A stretch of DNA of 36,313 bases from Dehalococcoidia bacterium (GTDB taxonomy: Bacteria; Chloroflexota; Dehalococcoidia; GIF9; AB-539-J10): positions 1 through 36,313 of the forward strand of contig JAGHCA010000018.1 in NCBI GenBank assembly GCA_021160725.1, written 5' to 3'. Every line of letters starts with the position of its first letter. Within the stretch, counting starts at the first letter, position 1. Under the pieces are notes generated by a model. It saw only the letters and a program-made list of their open reading frames with translations, was not told the origin of the DNA and made no database searches. The position numbers and the translations under genes are program-made. Shown here piece by piece: positions 7,439-15,744 of the stretch.

Positions 7439-9247
7439 TCATTGTCTGACGAGTTCTTCTTTAACTTTCTTCGCCAGGGCTAGAGTTATGCCTTCTATCT
7501 GGCTGAGTTCTTCCGAGGAAGCTTCCTTGATAGCTTCAATTGAACCAAACTTTTTTAGCAAAGCCTTCTTTCGCCTTGGCCCGATGCCGGGGATACCATC
7601 CAGGGCAGACATGATACCTTCCTTATGGCGCAATCTCTGGTGGTAACTTATAGCGAAGCGGTGGGCTTCATCCCTGGCTCTTTGTAGTATATGGAGGGCG
7701 GAGGAATCTTTAGCTATATAAGCTGGCCGGTGCTCGCCAGGTACAAATACCTCCTCGTTTTGTTTAGCCAGGCTGACCATGGGGACAGACTCTAGCCCTA
7801 ATTCTTGCCTCACCTCCAGAGCAGCGTTAAGCTGCCCTCTGCCACCATCAATGAGGACAAGGTCAGGAACTGCCCAGGCATCTTCGCCTGCCAAACCACG
7901 TTTAAACCTGCGCCTCAGTATTTCTTGAATCATGGCATAATCATCAGCGCCAGTCACGGTTTTGATGCGGAAACGACGATAATACGGTGGTTTAGGCCGA
8001 CCCTTCTCCAAAACAACCATGCTACCCACAGCCAAAGCACCCTGAATATTGGAGATATCATAACACTCTATCCTCCGAGGCACTTTAGGCAGTCGCAGTT
8101 TGTTTTTTAGCTCTATTAAGGCGGAGCTTATAACCTCTGGTCTCATCTCTTTGGCTCGGGCTAGTTCTAAACCTCTAGCAGCATTTTCGGCTACTGTATC
8201 CACCAGTGTTTTTCTAGTTCCCCGCTGTGGCACACGAAGCTCCACCCTGTTCCCTCTTTGCTGCCCAAGCCACTCAGAAAGTATTGCTGGTTCGTCCACC
8301 TGGTGCTGAAGCAATATCAACGGTGGTACATATGAAGCTGAGGCATAGTATTGTTTCACAAAACTGGTCATTATTTGCCCGGGAGACTCGTCATGGATGC
8401 CCTCCATTATAAAATGGTCTCGACCAATGAGTTTGCTGTTACGAACAAGGAAGAGTTCGACATACGCTTGATTGCCATTCTGCGCCAGAGCAATGATATC
8501 TTGTTCCCCACGTAATGTTATAGCAATCCTCTGCCCTTCTATGACTTCTTCTATGGCCTGTATTTGGTCGCGCAGTAAAGCCGCCTTCTCAAATTGAAGC
8601 TGCTGTGCTGCGGCTTTCATCCTAGCGTTTAACTCACGAAGAACAAGCTCCTGCTTTCCCTGCAAAAACAAGATGACCTGGTTTATTACTTCACGGTATT
8701 CCTGTTTTTCCACCGCTCCAACACACGGACCCAAACAGCGATGAATGTAATAATTGAGACAGGGTCGCTTACTTTTACCATCGATGCGTTTGCTGCAACT
8801 GCGAAAAGGGAAGACTTTCTTTATTAACCTCAAAGTTTTGCGTACCGAGCCAGCACTGGCAAAAGGTCCAAAGTATCTAGCCCCGTCTTTTTGAACCCGG
8901 CGAGTAATATAGACGCCAGGCCAATCTTCGTTAAGGTTTATTTTCAGGTAGGGGAAAGTCTTGCTGTCTTTAAGGCGCACATTATATCGGGGGACATATT
9001 TCTTTACCAAGTTACACTCTAAAATAAGCGCCTCTTGCTCGGAACTGGTAACTACGAACTCGAAATCATGTATTTTCGCCACTAATCGTTGTATCTTTGA
9101 TGTTAGGCTAGACGGGGCGCCAAAATAACTTCTTACACGACTGTTCAAATTGGCAGCCTTGCCAACGTAGATGACCTTGCCCTCCTTGTCCTTAAACAGA
9201 TAAACTCCGGGCTTCGCTGGCAAAGCTTTTAATTGTTGTAACTCCAT
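7439..9247 (-). CDS. uvrC: UvrABC system protein C (excinuclease subunit C)
   Basis: UvrC makes both incisions around bulky DNA lesions after UvrAB recognition. All domains are present in order. The GIY-YIG nuclease is at about residues 13-45 (GVYLFKDKEGKVIYVGKAANL). A central Cys cluster, then the UVR motif that binds UvrB (LQFEKAALLRDQIQAIEE, about 215-235), follow. The RNase H-like 5' nuclease contains YDISNIQGALAVGSMVV and LVLIDGGRGQLNAAL. Two C-terminal helix-hairpin-helix motifs (LDGIPGIGPRRKKALLKKFG and the next helix pair) close the protein. At 602 residues it is full length. A promoter lies so close to the ATG that the mRNA is probably almost leaderless, in line with the absence of a ribosome site. 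Confidence 0.97.
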   Translation of the reverse strand: MELQQLKALPAKPGVYLFKDKEGKVIYVGKAANLNSRVRSYFGAPSSLTSKIQRLVAKIHDFEFVVTSSEQEALILECNLVKKYVPRYNVRLKDSKTFPYLKINLNEDWPGVYITRRVQKDGARYFGPFASAGSVRKTLRLIKKVFPFRSCSKRIDGKSKRPCLNYYIHRCLGPCVGAVEKQEYREVINQVILFLQGKQELVLRELNARMKAAAQQLQFEKAALLRDQIQAIEEVIEGQRIAITLRGEQDIIALAQNGNQAYVELFLVRNSKLIGRDHFIMEGIHDESPGQIMTSFVKQYYASASYVPPLILLQHQVDEPAILSEWLGQQRGNRVELRVPQRGTRKTLVDTVAENAARGLELARAKEMRPEVISSALIELKNKLRLPKVPRRIECYDISNIQGALAVGSMVVLEKGRPKPPYYRRFRIKTVTGADDYAMIQEILRRRFKRGLAGEDAWAVPDLVLIDGGRGQLNAALEVRQELGLESVPMVSLAKQNEEVFVPGEHRPAYIAKDSSALHILQRARDEAHRFAISYHQRLRHKEGIMSALDGIPGIGPRRKKALLKKFGSIEAIKEASSEELSQIEGITLALAKKVKEELVRQ

Positions 9248-9256
9248 AGCAAATTT

Positions 9257-9285
9257 ATTGTAGCAAGTGACTTGTATAGAGGCAA
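9257..9285 (-). promoter_or_regulatory. uvrC promoter
   Basis: On the minus strand TTGCCT and TACAAT are separated by exactly 17 nt. The -10 box ends 9 nt before the uvrC ATG, which would give a transcript with almost no leader. Confidence 0.5.
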
Positions 9286-9346
9286 AAAACCACGCATTAT
9301 GTTACACTAATAGTCAGCCCGTAATGCCGTATAAGAATCCTCTCTC

Positions 9347-9375
9347 TTGACAGGCGGGATTTAGGTGAGGATAAT
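9347..9375 (+). promoter_or_regulatory. Promoter of the recombinase-pcm operon
   Basis: TTGACA and GATAAT are separated by 17 nt, a near-consensus sigma-70-type promoter. It lies 42-48 nt before the recombinase start. Confidence 0.65.
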
Positions 9376-9422
9376 ATCTCCCTCCAGGAGAGGGATAACT
9401 GTTAGGATTTTTGTAGTTGGCT

Positions 9423-10274
9423 ATGACTGAACTAGATATCACTGCCTTCCTTCAACATTTGACACAGGACAAAGGCTATTCCCAGAATACTGTGGCTGCT
9501 TATCGCAACGATTTGACTCAAATGGCAGCTTTTATTGCCGCAGAGGAAGCGAAGGGCATATTAGAATCCTATGATGAACTCTTGAAGGGCTATTCACTTA
9601 AACTCAGAGAGAAGGGATACTCTGCAGCAACAACCGCCCGCAAGATTGCATCAGCCAGAACATTCTTCAAATTCATGGTTGATTCGGGAAGAGTCAAGGA
9701 AAATCCAACACAAAATCTGTCTTCTCCTCAAGTTAGCAGACACCCATTAAACTTCTTATCATCCTCCGAGTATCAAAAGCTGCTTGCCGAGCCAGCAAAG
9801 CTATCCACCCCAGAGGCTAAAAGAGATACGGTGATGCTGGAATTGCTCTATGCCACTGGCTTACGCATAAGCGAATTAGTATCATTAAATGTTAAAGATA
9901 TTGACTTGAAGCAACATTGCGCGCATATTGATGGTAAGAGACAGGTTCCTTTTGACCATAACTTAAGTCAGATTCTAGGAGATTTTCTCAGGAATGCCAG
10001 GCTGGATTTATTATACGACGAAAGAGAGGAAGCCCTATTTCTTAACCGACGTGGTAAGAGGCTAACCAGGCAGGGATTCTGGCAGATTATCAAGGATTAT
10101 GCTTCCAAGGCAGGACTGGGCAACAAAGTCACACCGCAGACCCTGCGACATAGCTTCGCCAGACGCAAATTACAAAGTGGGACTGACCTCCGTCAACTGC
10201 AGCAACTTTTGGGTCATGCATATATTTCCAGTACAAAAATTTATGAACGACTCCCTTCGAGGCAAAGAGAATGA
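9423..10274 (+). CDS. Tyrosine recombinase, XerC/XerD-like
   Basis: Site-specific recombinase of the phage integrase family. The N-terminal SAM-like DNA-binding domain (about residues 1-85) includes GYSQNTVAAYRNDLTQMAAF. In the catalytic domain Arg I is in ATGLRISELVSL. A shortened beta-hairpin follows (IDGKRQVPF, the likely catalytic Lys). Box II reads TPQTLRHSFARRK, then LLGHAYISSTKIYERL with the His and nucleophilic Tyr. The first His of the usual HxxR is Gln here. Length about 283 residues, near Xer proteins. I chose ATG 9423; the ORF track uses TTG 9417 two codons earlier. It heads an operon, with its TGA overlapping the next ATG (ATGA). It lies far from the phage genes among housekeeping genes, so a Xer-type chromosomal role is likelier than a phage integrase. 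Confidence 0.88.
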   Translation: MTELDITAFLQHLTQDKGYSQNTVAAYRNDLTQMAAFIAAEEAKGILESYDELLKGYSLKLREKGYSAATTARKIASARTFFKFMVDSGRVKENPTQNLSSPQVSRHPLNFLSSSEYQKLLAEPAKLSTPEAKRDTVMLELLYATGLRISELVSLNVKDIDLKQHCAHIDGKRQVPFDHNLSQILGDFLRNARLDLLYDEREEALFLNRRGKRLTRQGFWQIIKDYASKAGLGNKVTPQTLRHSFARRKLQSGTDLRQLQQLLGHAYISSTKIYERLPSRQRE

Positions 10275-10513
10275 CGAAAAAATCACGGCGTACTAAAAAC
10301 AAACACCGGGTCGCAGCGACAAAGGCAGCAGGTGGGCTTTCGCAACAACCAAGGCCACAACCCACCAGTCTACAATCGCCAGCTCGAATACCTCCGACAG
10401 CTCAAGACTCGACCGACCGTTACGGATATGTTATATCCGAAGTAAAACGCATCGGCATCATTGCCGGTGCTATAATTCTGGTCCTCATAATATTATCTTT
10501 TATTCTTGGTTGA
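10271..10513 (+). CDS. Small single-pass membrane protein
   Basis: An 80-residue protein. A Lys/Arg-rich N-terminus (MTKKSRRTKNKHR) and a Pro/Gln-rich linker precede one C-terminal membrane helix (IIAGAIILVLIILSFILG). It starts on an ATGA overlap with the recombinase and overlaps the pcm start by 8 nt, so it is translationally linked to both. The expected topology is a cytoplasmic basic tail with a C-terminal anchor. Family not recognised. The tight overlaps make it more likely to be real than its size alone suggests. Confidence 0.65.
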   Translation: MTKKSRRTKNKHRVAATKAAGGLSQQPRPQPTSLQSPARIPPTAQDSTDRYGYVISEVKRIGIIAGAIILVLIILSFILG

Positions 10514-11171
10514 CATTCCTAACTGGTATACTGCGGTGGATTTAGAGCGGGCTAGAGAGAATTTATTCAGATATCTTGGCCACGAGATCACAGACAAACG
10601 TGTAGTTGAAGCTATGAAGCGTGTTCCTCGTGAAGCCTTCGTACCACCACAGCAATATCATTCTGCTTATGATGACAGGCCCTTAAGCATTGGCTTTGGG
10701 CAAACTATCTCCCAACCCTTCATTGTGGCGCTGATGGTACAAGCTTTAGCACTCAGCGGAGATGACAAGGTACTGGAGGTAGGTACGGGAAGCGGCTACG
10801 AGGCAGCCATATTAGCTGAGTTAGCGCAGAAGGTGATTACCGTAGAGTGTATACCTGAATTGGCAAAATCAGCTAAGGAAGTCCTGGACAGGCTTGGTTA
10901 TTCCAACATCGAAGTTCACGTGGCTGGCAGGACTTTGGGTTGGCCAGAGGAAGCCCCCTATGATGCTATTATAGTTTCTGCTGGTGCTCCCACGGTGCCT
11001 CAAGTTCTTTTGGAACAACTAGCCTTGAATGGGCGATTGGTGATTCCTGTCGGCTCTCGCTGGCAACAAGAATTACTCAGGGTCACCAAACTAAGGAAAA
11101 GGAACAAAATAGAAAACTTAGGTGGCTGCTATTTCGTGCCGCTTATTGGTGAAGGTGCTTGGGAAAAGTAA
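10506..11171 (+). CDS. pcm: Protein-L-isoaspartate O-methyltransferase
   Basis: The enzyme uses S-adenosylmethionine to methylate L-isoaspartyl residues and so start repair of aged proteins. The family start PREAFVPPQQ and the PCMT signature IGFGQTISQPFIVALM (about residues 59-74) are present. SAM motif I is VLEVGTGSGYEAAILAEL (about 93-110), and the later YDAIIVSAGAPTVPQVLLEQL is motif-conserved. At 221 residues it is the usual size. The predicted TTG start overlaps the preceding small membrane protein by 8 nt, and no better ATG exists nearby. The nitroreductase follows 28 nt downstream in the same direction. Confidence 0.95.
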   Translation: MVDIPNWYTAVDLERARENLFRYLGHEITDKRVVEAMKRVPREAFVPPQQYHSAYDDRPLSIGFGQTISQPFIVALMVQALALSGDDKVLEVGTGSGYEAAILAELAQKVITVECIPELAKSAKEVLDRLGYSNIEVHVAGRTLGWPEEAPYDAIIVSAGAPTVPQVLLEQLALNGRLVIPVGSRWQQELLRVTKLRKRNKIENLGGCYFVPLIGEGAWEK

Positions 11172-11199
11172 AGAGATTAAAGAAAAGGAGGTTAAAACT

Positions 11200-11754
11200 A
11201 TGGATATACTGGAAATAATAAAAACGAGGCGAAGCATTCGCCATTATGAATCTCAGCCCGTAGAAGAAGATAAGCTTAATACCATACTGGAAGCAGCCCG
11301 CTGGGCACCGTCTTGGAGTAATACCCAATGCTGGAGATTCATAGTAGTTAGAGATGAGGCAATAAAATCTCAGTTAGCTGAAACCCTTACACAGTGGAAT
11401 TCAGCCCGTTCTGCTTCTAGCGTGATACAGGCGCCGGTAGTTATTGCAGCTTGTGCTGAACTAGGAAAGTCTGGCTATAAGGATGGTGTGCTCTGCACAG
11501 ACAGAGATGATTGGCATGTTTTTGATGTAGCTTTGGCCGTCCAAAACCTCGTCTTAGTTGCTCACTCATTAGGTTTGGGAACGCTACACATTGGTGCCTT
11601 TGATGCTGGAGAGGCGGCTCGAATCCTGAAGGTACCGCCGCGAGTGGTCGTGATAGAACTGATTCTCCTCGGTTACCCCAAAAGGGTGGGGAAAACACCA
11701 CCCAGAAAGGAAATCTCTGAAATAGTATTCTATGAGTCTTACGGGCAAAAATAA
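11200..11754 (+). CDS. Nitroreductase-family FMN oxidoreductase
   Basis: Flavin-dependent NAD(P)H oxidoreductase of the nitroreductase superfamily; the physiological substrate is unknown. The FMN-binding start IIKTRRSIRHYESQPV and ARWAPSWSNTQCWRFIVV (about residues 27-45) are typical. So are DVALAVQNLVLVAHSLGLGTLHIGAF in the middle and LILLGYPKRVGKTPPRK near the end. The track ORF begins at 11122 inside pcm. I chose ATG 11200 because AAAGGAGG lies at 11184-11191 and the homologous part begins MDILEIIKTRRS. The product is 184 residues. Its stop lies 2 nt from the convergent tRNA gene. Confidence 0.93.
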   Translation: MDILEIIKTRRSIRHYESQPVEEDKLNTILEAARWAPSWSNTQCWRFIVVRDEAIKSQLAETLTQWNSARSASSVIQAPVVIAACAELGKSGYKDGVLCTDRDDWHVFDVALAVQNLVLVAHSLGLGTLHIGAFDAGEAARILKVPPRVVVIELILLGYPKRVGKTPPRKEISEIVFYESYGQK

Positions 11755-11756
11755 CG

Positions 11757-11830
11757 TGCCCCCAAGGGGATTCGAACCCCTGATCTTCAGCTTGAAAGGC
11801 TGATGTCCTAGGCCTCTAGACGATAGGGGC
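11757..11830 (-). tRNA. tRNA-Glu (anticodon UUC)
   Basis: The complementary strand reads GCCCCTATCGTCTAGAGGCC and folds as a 74-nt cloverleaf. The acceptor stem pairs GCCCCTA with TGGGGGC, followed by discriminator A. The anticodon stem TCAGC/GCTGA encloses CTTTCAA, giving anticodon TTC. The T arm has GGTTCGAATCC. CCA is not encoded. It converges on the nitroreductase. Confidence 0.97.
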
Positions 11831-11840
11831 AACGCTAAGC

Positions 11841-11869
11841 ATTTTAAGGATAAATAGCTAAATATGCAA
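11841..11869 (-). promoter_or_regulatory. tRNA-Glu promoter
   Basis: On the minus strand TTGCAT and TAAAAT are separated by 17 nt. The -10 box ends 10 nt before the first base of the tRNA. Both hexamers are near consensus. Confidence 0.65.
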
Positions 11870-12124
11870 GTCCAGATAGCCAGGACTGTCTGCACTGCTT
11901 ATTTACTGCTCTGAGCAAAGAGAGCAACCCCTCACCTACCCTACGACTCGAAGCGAGAGGAAGAGGGATAGGCGATAAAATAAGTTCTTTGCCCACTTTC
12001 GGCTTGCTGGTGACTTGAATATAAGTTATCATGTGACAGTTATTATGCGTCCACAACTGGTAGTCTGAAAGTGTATTAGTATAAATTTCGAAGCGATTTA
12101 GTATACTCCCAAGAAGTACCGCGT

Positions 12125-14512
12125 ATGTCAAAAGCAACAAGGCAATCCCTCAAATTAGCTCATATTAGCGTCCGTGGTATTGTTCAGGGTGTCGGCTTCA
12201 GGCCTTTCGTCTATGCATTGGCTGTCGAACACAATCTTAAGGGGTGGGTTTACAACACTTCAGAGGATGTCAAGATTGAGGTAGAAGGTGAAGCAGAAGC
12301 TCTCAGGCAGTTTGAGCTGAAGCTGCAAAAAAAAGCCCCGCCCCTAGCTCATATCGAGAACATAACTATTGAGTATTACCCACCCTGCGGCTACAAGAAC
12401 TTTGAAATTCGGCATAGCCAGGCACAAAAAGGGAAATATCAGCTTATCTCTCCAGATATCGCTACTTGCCCGGCTTGCCTTAGCGAGTTGCTAAACCCTA
12501 AAGACCGGCGTTACCGCTATCCCTTTACCAACTGTACCAATTGCGGGCCGCGCTTTACCATAATCGAAGCTATGCCCTACGACCGCTCAAAAACAACCAT
12601 GCGTCACTTCCAGATGTGCCCTCAATGCCAGGCAGAATATAATAATCCTTTGGATCGCCGTTTCCATGCCCAGCCTAATGCCTGCCCGAAATGCGGCCCC
12701 CAGGTCGAGTTAGTTGATAACCAGAGCAACCTGATAACCAACTCGAATCCCATAGCCGCTGCCAGTCAGTTCCTCAAAGAAGGGAAAATTGTAGCCATTA
12801 AAGGCTTAGGGGGTTTTCTTTTAGCTTGTGACTCCACGATTGATACCGCAGTTAAAACGCTGCGGCAGAGGAAGAAGCGCCCTTCCAAACCGTTTGCCAT
12901 AATGGTATCAGATATAGGCGAAGCTAAAAGGCATTGCTATATCTCATCAGAGGAGGAAAAATTACTTACTTCACCTCAAAGCCCTATCGTGCTTATGAGG
13001 TGGAGAAAGAATTCCTCTGCATCTCGAGAGGTAGCGCCGAATTTACAGTTCTTGGGGGTTATGCTGCCATATACGCCGCTACACCACATACTGCTTAGAG
13101 ATACAGGCTTGCCTTTGGTAATGACCAGCGGCAATCTCAGTGAAGAGCCTATCGCCAGAGACAATGATGAGTCCTTAAGGAGACTTTCGGGAATTGCAGA
13201 TTACTTTCTAATCCACAATCGGGACATCTACTCCCGCTATGACGACAGCGTTGCCATAGTGGAAAGGGGGACAAGCCAGCTTATAAGGCGGGCGCGCAGC
13301 TACGCCCCCTATCCCATCCACCTCCCATTTAACGCCAGGCAGGTGCTAGGTTGCGGCGCTGAAGAGAAGAATACTTTCTGCCTGACCAAAGATAATTATG
13401 CCTTCGTATCTCAACACATCGGCGATATGGAGAATATGGAAACAGTGCAGCACTTTGACAGCACTATATCCCTGTATAAAAGACTTTTCCATATAGAACC
13501 TGAAATCATTGCTCATGATCTCCACCCCGATTATCTGGCTACCAGATATGCCCAGGAGTTAGGAAAATCCGGTATAAAGCTTATTCCTGTGCAGCACCAC
13601 TACGCCCATATCGTCAGTTGCATGGCTGATAACGGACTTGACTCCCCGGTTATAGGAGTGGCCCTCGATGGCACAGGGTTGGGCGTCGATGGAAATATCT
13701 GGGGAGGAGAATTCCTGGTAGCCGACTACCGCAATTTCAGAAGAGTAGGACATCTGGAATACCTGCCTTTGCCCGGTGGAGACGCGGCGATAAAACGACC
13801 CTACCGCACCGCCATAGCCTATATTCTCACCCTCCTGGGGGAAAATACTCTCAACGCTGTCATTGCGACACTGAACGAAGTGAAGGGAAAGCAATCTCAA
13901 TCAGCTTCTATCGGGCAAGTTAGTGAAGTCGAAATAGAGGTTATCAAGCGCCAGATAGAAAGAAAGATAAACTCACCGCTTACCTCAAGCATGGGACGCC
14001 TTTTTGATGCCATATCAGCCCTGTTAGGAATAAGGGGCGAGATAGATTACGAAGGACAGGCAGCGGTGGAATTGGAAATGGCTGCCTTCTCCTCCGCCAT
14101 TGCGAAGCCTGTCCCGAGCGGAGCAAGGGAACTCGATGAAGCACTCCGGCAGGCACAGAAAAGCTACCCCTACCGCATAGTGGAAGACAAAGGAGTAAGA
14201 ATCGTGCGTCTGCAAGACCTGCTCTCAACCGTAATAGAAGACTTACAACAGGGTACCTCGAAGGGAAGGATATCAGTCAAATTTCACAATACCGTAGCTC
14301 GGATGGTAAGCGAGATGTGTCGCTTGATAGCCGATGAAACCGGCATCAATCATGTAGCCTTAAGTGGCGGCGTATTCCAGAATCGCTTGCTACTGAGAAA
14401 AACGGTCAGCTTACTAGAAAGCAGCGGTTTCCAGGTCTTTACGCACAGGCAAGTACCCTGTAACGACGGCGGTATCTCCCTGGGGCAAGCCGTCATCGCC
14501 AATTTCATGTAA
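12125..14512 (+). CDS. hypF: [NiFe] hydrogenase maturation carbamoyltransferase HypF
   Basis: HypF makes carbamoyl-AMP from carbamoyl phosphate and passes the carbamoyl group to the C-terminal Cys of HypE, the source of the cyanide ligands. The acylphosphatase domain is at about residues 10-95 (VRGIVQGVGFRPFVYALA). Two zinc-finger units follow (CPACLSELL, CTNCGPRF, CPQCQAEY, CPKCGP). A YrdC-like domain is at about 205-385 (KGLGGFLLACDST; MTSGNLSEEPIA). The Kae1-like domain has VQHHYAHIVSCM, ALDGTGLGVDGNIWGGEF and ALSGGVFQNRLLL. At 795 residues it is somewhat long. Two stretches in the Kae1-like part (about 578-592 and 657-672) resemble dispersed repeats read in frame. It stands alone, on the strand opposite to hypCDE. 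Confidence 0.97.
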   Translation: MSKATRQSLKLAHISVRGIVQGVGFRPFVYALAVEHNLKGWVYNTSEDVKIEVEGEAEALRQFELKLQKKAPPLAHIENITIEYYPPCGYKNFEIRHSQAQKGKYQLISPDIATCPACLSELLNPKDRRYRYPFTNCTNCGPRFTIIEAMPYDRSKTTMRHFQMCPQCQAEYNNPLDRRFHAQPNACPKCGPQVELVDNQSNLITNSNPIAAASQFLKEGKIVAIKGLGGFLLACDSTIDTAVKTLRQRKKRPSKPFAIMVSDIGEAKRHCYISSEEEKLLTSPQSPIVLMRWRKNSSASREVAPNLQFLGVMLPYTPLHHILLRDTGLPLVMTSGNLSEEPIARDNDESLRRLSGIADYFLIHNRDIYSRYDDSVAIVERGTSQLIRRARSYAPYPIHLPFNARQVLGCGAEEKNTFCLTKDNYAFVSQHIGDMENMETVQHFDSTISLYKRLFHIEPEIIAHDLHPDYLATRYAQELGKSGIKLIPVQHHYAHIVSCMADNGLDSPVIGVALDGTGLGVDGNIWGGEFLVADYRNFRRVGHLEYLPLPGGDAAIKRPYRTAIAYILTLLGENTLNAVIATLNEVKGKQSQSASIGQVSEVEIEVIKRQIERKINSPLTSSMGRLFDAISALLGIRGEIDYEGQAAVELEMAAFSSAIAKPVPSGARELDEALRQAQKSYPYRIVEDKGVRIVRLQDLLSTVIEDLQQGTSKGRISVKFHNTVARMVSEMCRLIADETGINHVALSGGVFQNRLLLRKTVSLLESSGFQVFTHRQVPCNDGGISLGQAVIANFM
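13859..13899. repeat. Repeat B-like segment inside hypF
   Basis: GTCATTGCGACACTGAACGA continues to GAAAGCAATCTCA, matching both ends of repeat B (TCATTGCGA ... AAGCAATCTC). It is read in frame as part of HypF (VIATLNEVKGKQSQ) between two conserved blocks. Confidence 0.6.
14095..14132. repeat. Possible second repeat fragment inside hypF
   Basis: CCATTGCGAAGCCTGTCCCGAGCGGAGCAAGGGA carries the CATTGCGA end of repeat B and a CCTGTCC.GAGCG block. That block is also seen at 20563-20576 next to repeat D copy 4. It is read in frame in a variable region of HypF. Confidence 0.4.
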
Positions 14513-14529
14513 TCCGGCTTTCTGCGGTT

Positions 14530-14595
14530 GCCCGACGAAATCGGAGACTCCTCTATCACTCTGAGTCCTGATTTATCGGGACGAAGCAGTCCTCG
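14530..14595. repeat. Degenerate repeat B copy
   Basis: CCTGATTTATCGGGACGAAGCAGTC matches the right half of the 6332 hairpin with a few changes. It sits between hypF and the convergent GLUG lipoprotein gene. No terminator with a T tract is seen here. Confidence 0.55.
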
Positions 14596-14620
14596 GTGGA
14601 GAAATAGAATCGCCCCCATT

Positions 14621-15613
14621 TTAGCCAGCCTGCCAGCTCAGAAAAGGATAGGTCACTGCACTCACGATATTCCAGATATAGTCGGAGTTGGTCTGGCCAG
14701 AAGCAACCGCTGTTATATTCCACGCCGCGGCTGTGAAGGTTGCGATGTCCATCATCTCTGCGGTAGTCTTGCCTGTCCCACCAGCTGAAGCACTTTGTCC
14801 GCTGGTTTCTGTATCCCAGAAGGAATTGCTCACGGTGCCATCATTCCATCCCACCAGACCGCCAACATCTGAATTGCCAATCACACCGCCTGTGGAATAG
14901 GAATTGCTTACAGTGCCGTCATTACCTCCCACCAGTCCGCCAACATGTGAATCCCCAGTCACGTTGCCTGTGGAATAGGAGTCGCTTACAGTGCCGGCAT
15001 TGCCTCCCACCAATCCGCCAACATGTGAATCCCCAGTCACGTTGCCTGTGGAATAGGAATTGTTTACAGTACCACCAGTACCACCACTACCTCCAACCAG
15101 TCCACCAACATATCCCTCGCCAGTTACGTTGCCACTGGAACTGGAGTTGCTCACAATGCCATAGTGTGTTCCCACCAGATTGCCAACATACCACTGGCCA
15201 GTCACATCAGCATTCACTACGGTGATATTTTGGATGACTCCCCCTTCGCCAACAGCACCGAAAAGCGCCACATCTCTTTCGGCAGGGCGGTTGATAAATA
15301 GGTCGCGCACTTCGTATCCTTGACCATCGAAAGTCCCGGTAAATGGGTTAGCAGGAGTTCCAATTGGCTGCCAGCCCTGTCCCTCATTGGCTATCGGGCT
15401 CACCAGTTCCTCATAACCGGGAGTAGTGGAATCAAGGTCGTTCATCAGGCGGGGATGGCCGCTCAAGTTGCTCCTGATAGCATCCAAATCATACCAAGTC
15501 CGTATTTCTGCCTTTTGAGAAAATGGGCTACAGCCTGCCATCCCGGCAACTAAAGCCATCGTAATCAAAAAGATGCTGCCCCTTGCCACATAGTTTCTTA
15601 ATTTTCCCAACAT
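14621..15613 (-). CDS. Surface lipoprotein with GLUG-type repeats
   Basis: A 330-residue exported protein. The N-terminus has positive residues, a hydrophobic core (GSIFLITMALVAGMAGC) and a lipobox, with Cys about 28 as the lipid anchor. About residues 35-130 form a non-repeated domain (TWYDLDAIRSNLSGHPRLMN and FDGQGYEVRDLFI) often found before GLUG repeats. Four to five tandem units of about 26 residues follow (NSYSTGNVTGDSHVGGLVGG), the GLUG motif known from IgA-peptidase and adhesin-like proteins. NSFWDTETSGQ..S.GGTGKTTAEMM closes the repeat block, as in related proteins. A beta-helix-like stalk on the cell surface is likely; a binding partner is unknown. A GGAG ribosome site and an AT-rich promoter precede it. 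Confidence 0.88.
   Translation of the reverse strand: MLGKLRNYVARGSIFLITMALVAGMAGCSPFSQKAEIRTWYDLDAIRSNLSGHPRLMNDLDSTTPGYEELVSPIANEGQGWQPIGTPANPFTGTFDGQGYEVRDLFINRPAERDVALFGAVGEGGVIQNITVVNADVTGQWYVGNLVGTHYGIVSNSSSSGNVTGEGYVGGLVGGSGGTGGTVNNSYSTGNVTGDSHVGGLVGGNAGTVSDSYSTGNVTGDSHVGGLVGGNDGTVSNSYSTGGVIGNSDVGGLVGWNDGTVSNSFWDTETSGQSASAGGTGKTTAEMMDIATFTAAAWNITAVASGQTNSDYIWNIVSAVTYPFLSWQAG
14825..15145 (-). repeat. 78-nt tandem repeats within the GLUG gene
   Basis: Unit boundaries at 14825, 14903, 14981 and 15059 are exactly 78 nt apart. The unit from 15059 is 87 nt, three codons longer. The two central units are almost identical over their last ~50 nt (CCGCCAACATGTGAATCCCC). This near-identity suggests recent duplication or gene conversion and possible copy-number change. 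Confidence 0.85.
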
Positions 15614-15665
15614 CTCCAGCTCCTAACCTAACGGGATAAATTCTTTTTTATTAAAATCTTGATAA

Positions 15666-15693
15666 TTAATAATATATTACAATTTATTGTCAA
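15666..15693 (-). promoter_or_regulatory. Promoter of the GLUG lipoprotein gene
   Basis: A consensus TTGACA on the minus strand is followed, after 16 nt, by TATTAA in a long AT-rich tract. The -10 assignment is uncertain because several AT-rich hexamers are possible. Confidence 0.5.
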
Positions 15694-15744
15694 GAAAATC
15701 GATTTTGGGTGTGCATCAATTGAGATATCGCTCCACTGGTGAGT

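Noticed and set aside
9423-10274. Phage integrase belonging to the tail-like genes at 1-3043.
   Set aside because: It is over 6 kb away beyond pilD, the DUF72 gene and uvrC, is in an operon with pcm, and has no attachment-site duplication that I can see next to it.
13559-13900. 113-residue ORF on the minus strand within hypF.
   Set aside because: hypF has intact motifs throughout this stretch; the antisense frame is a shadow.
14825-15145. CRISPR-like array because of regular 78-nt spacing.
   Set aside because: The units are coding GLUG repeats in one frame with no unique spacers, and there are no cas genes.
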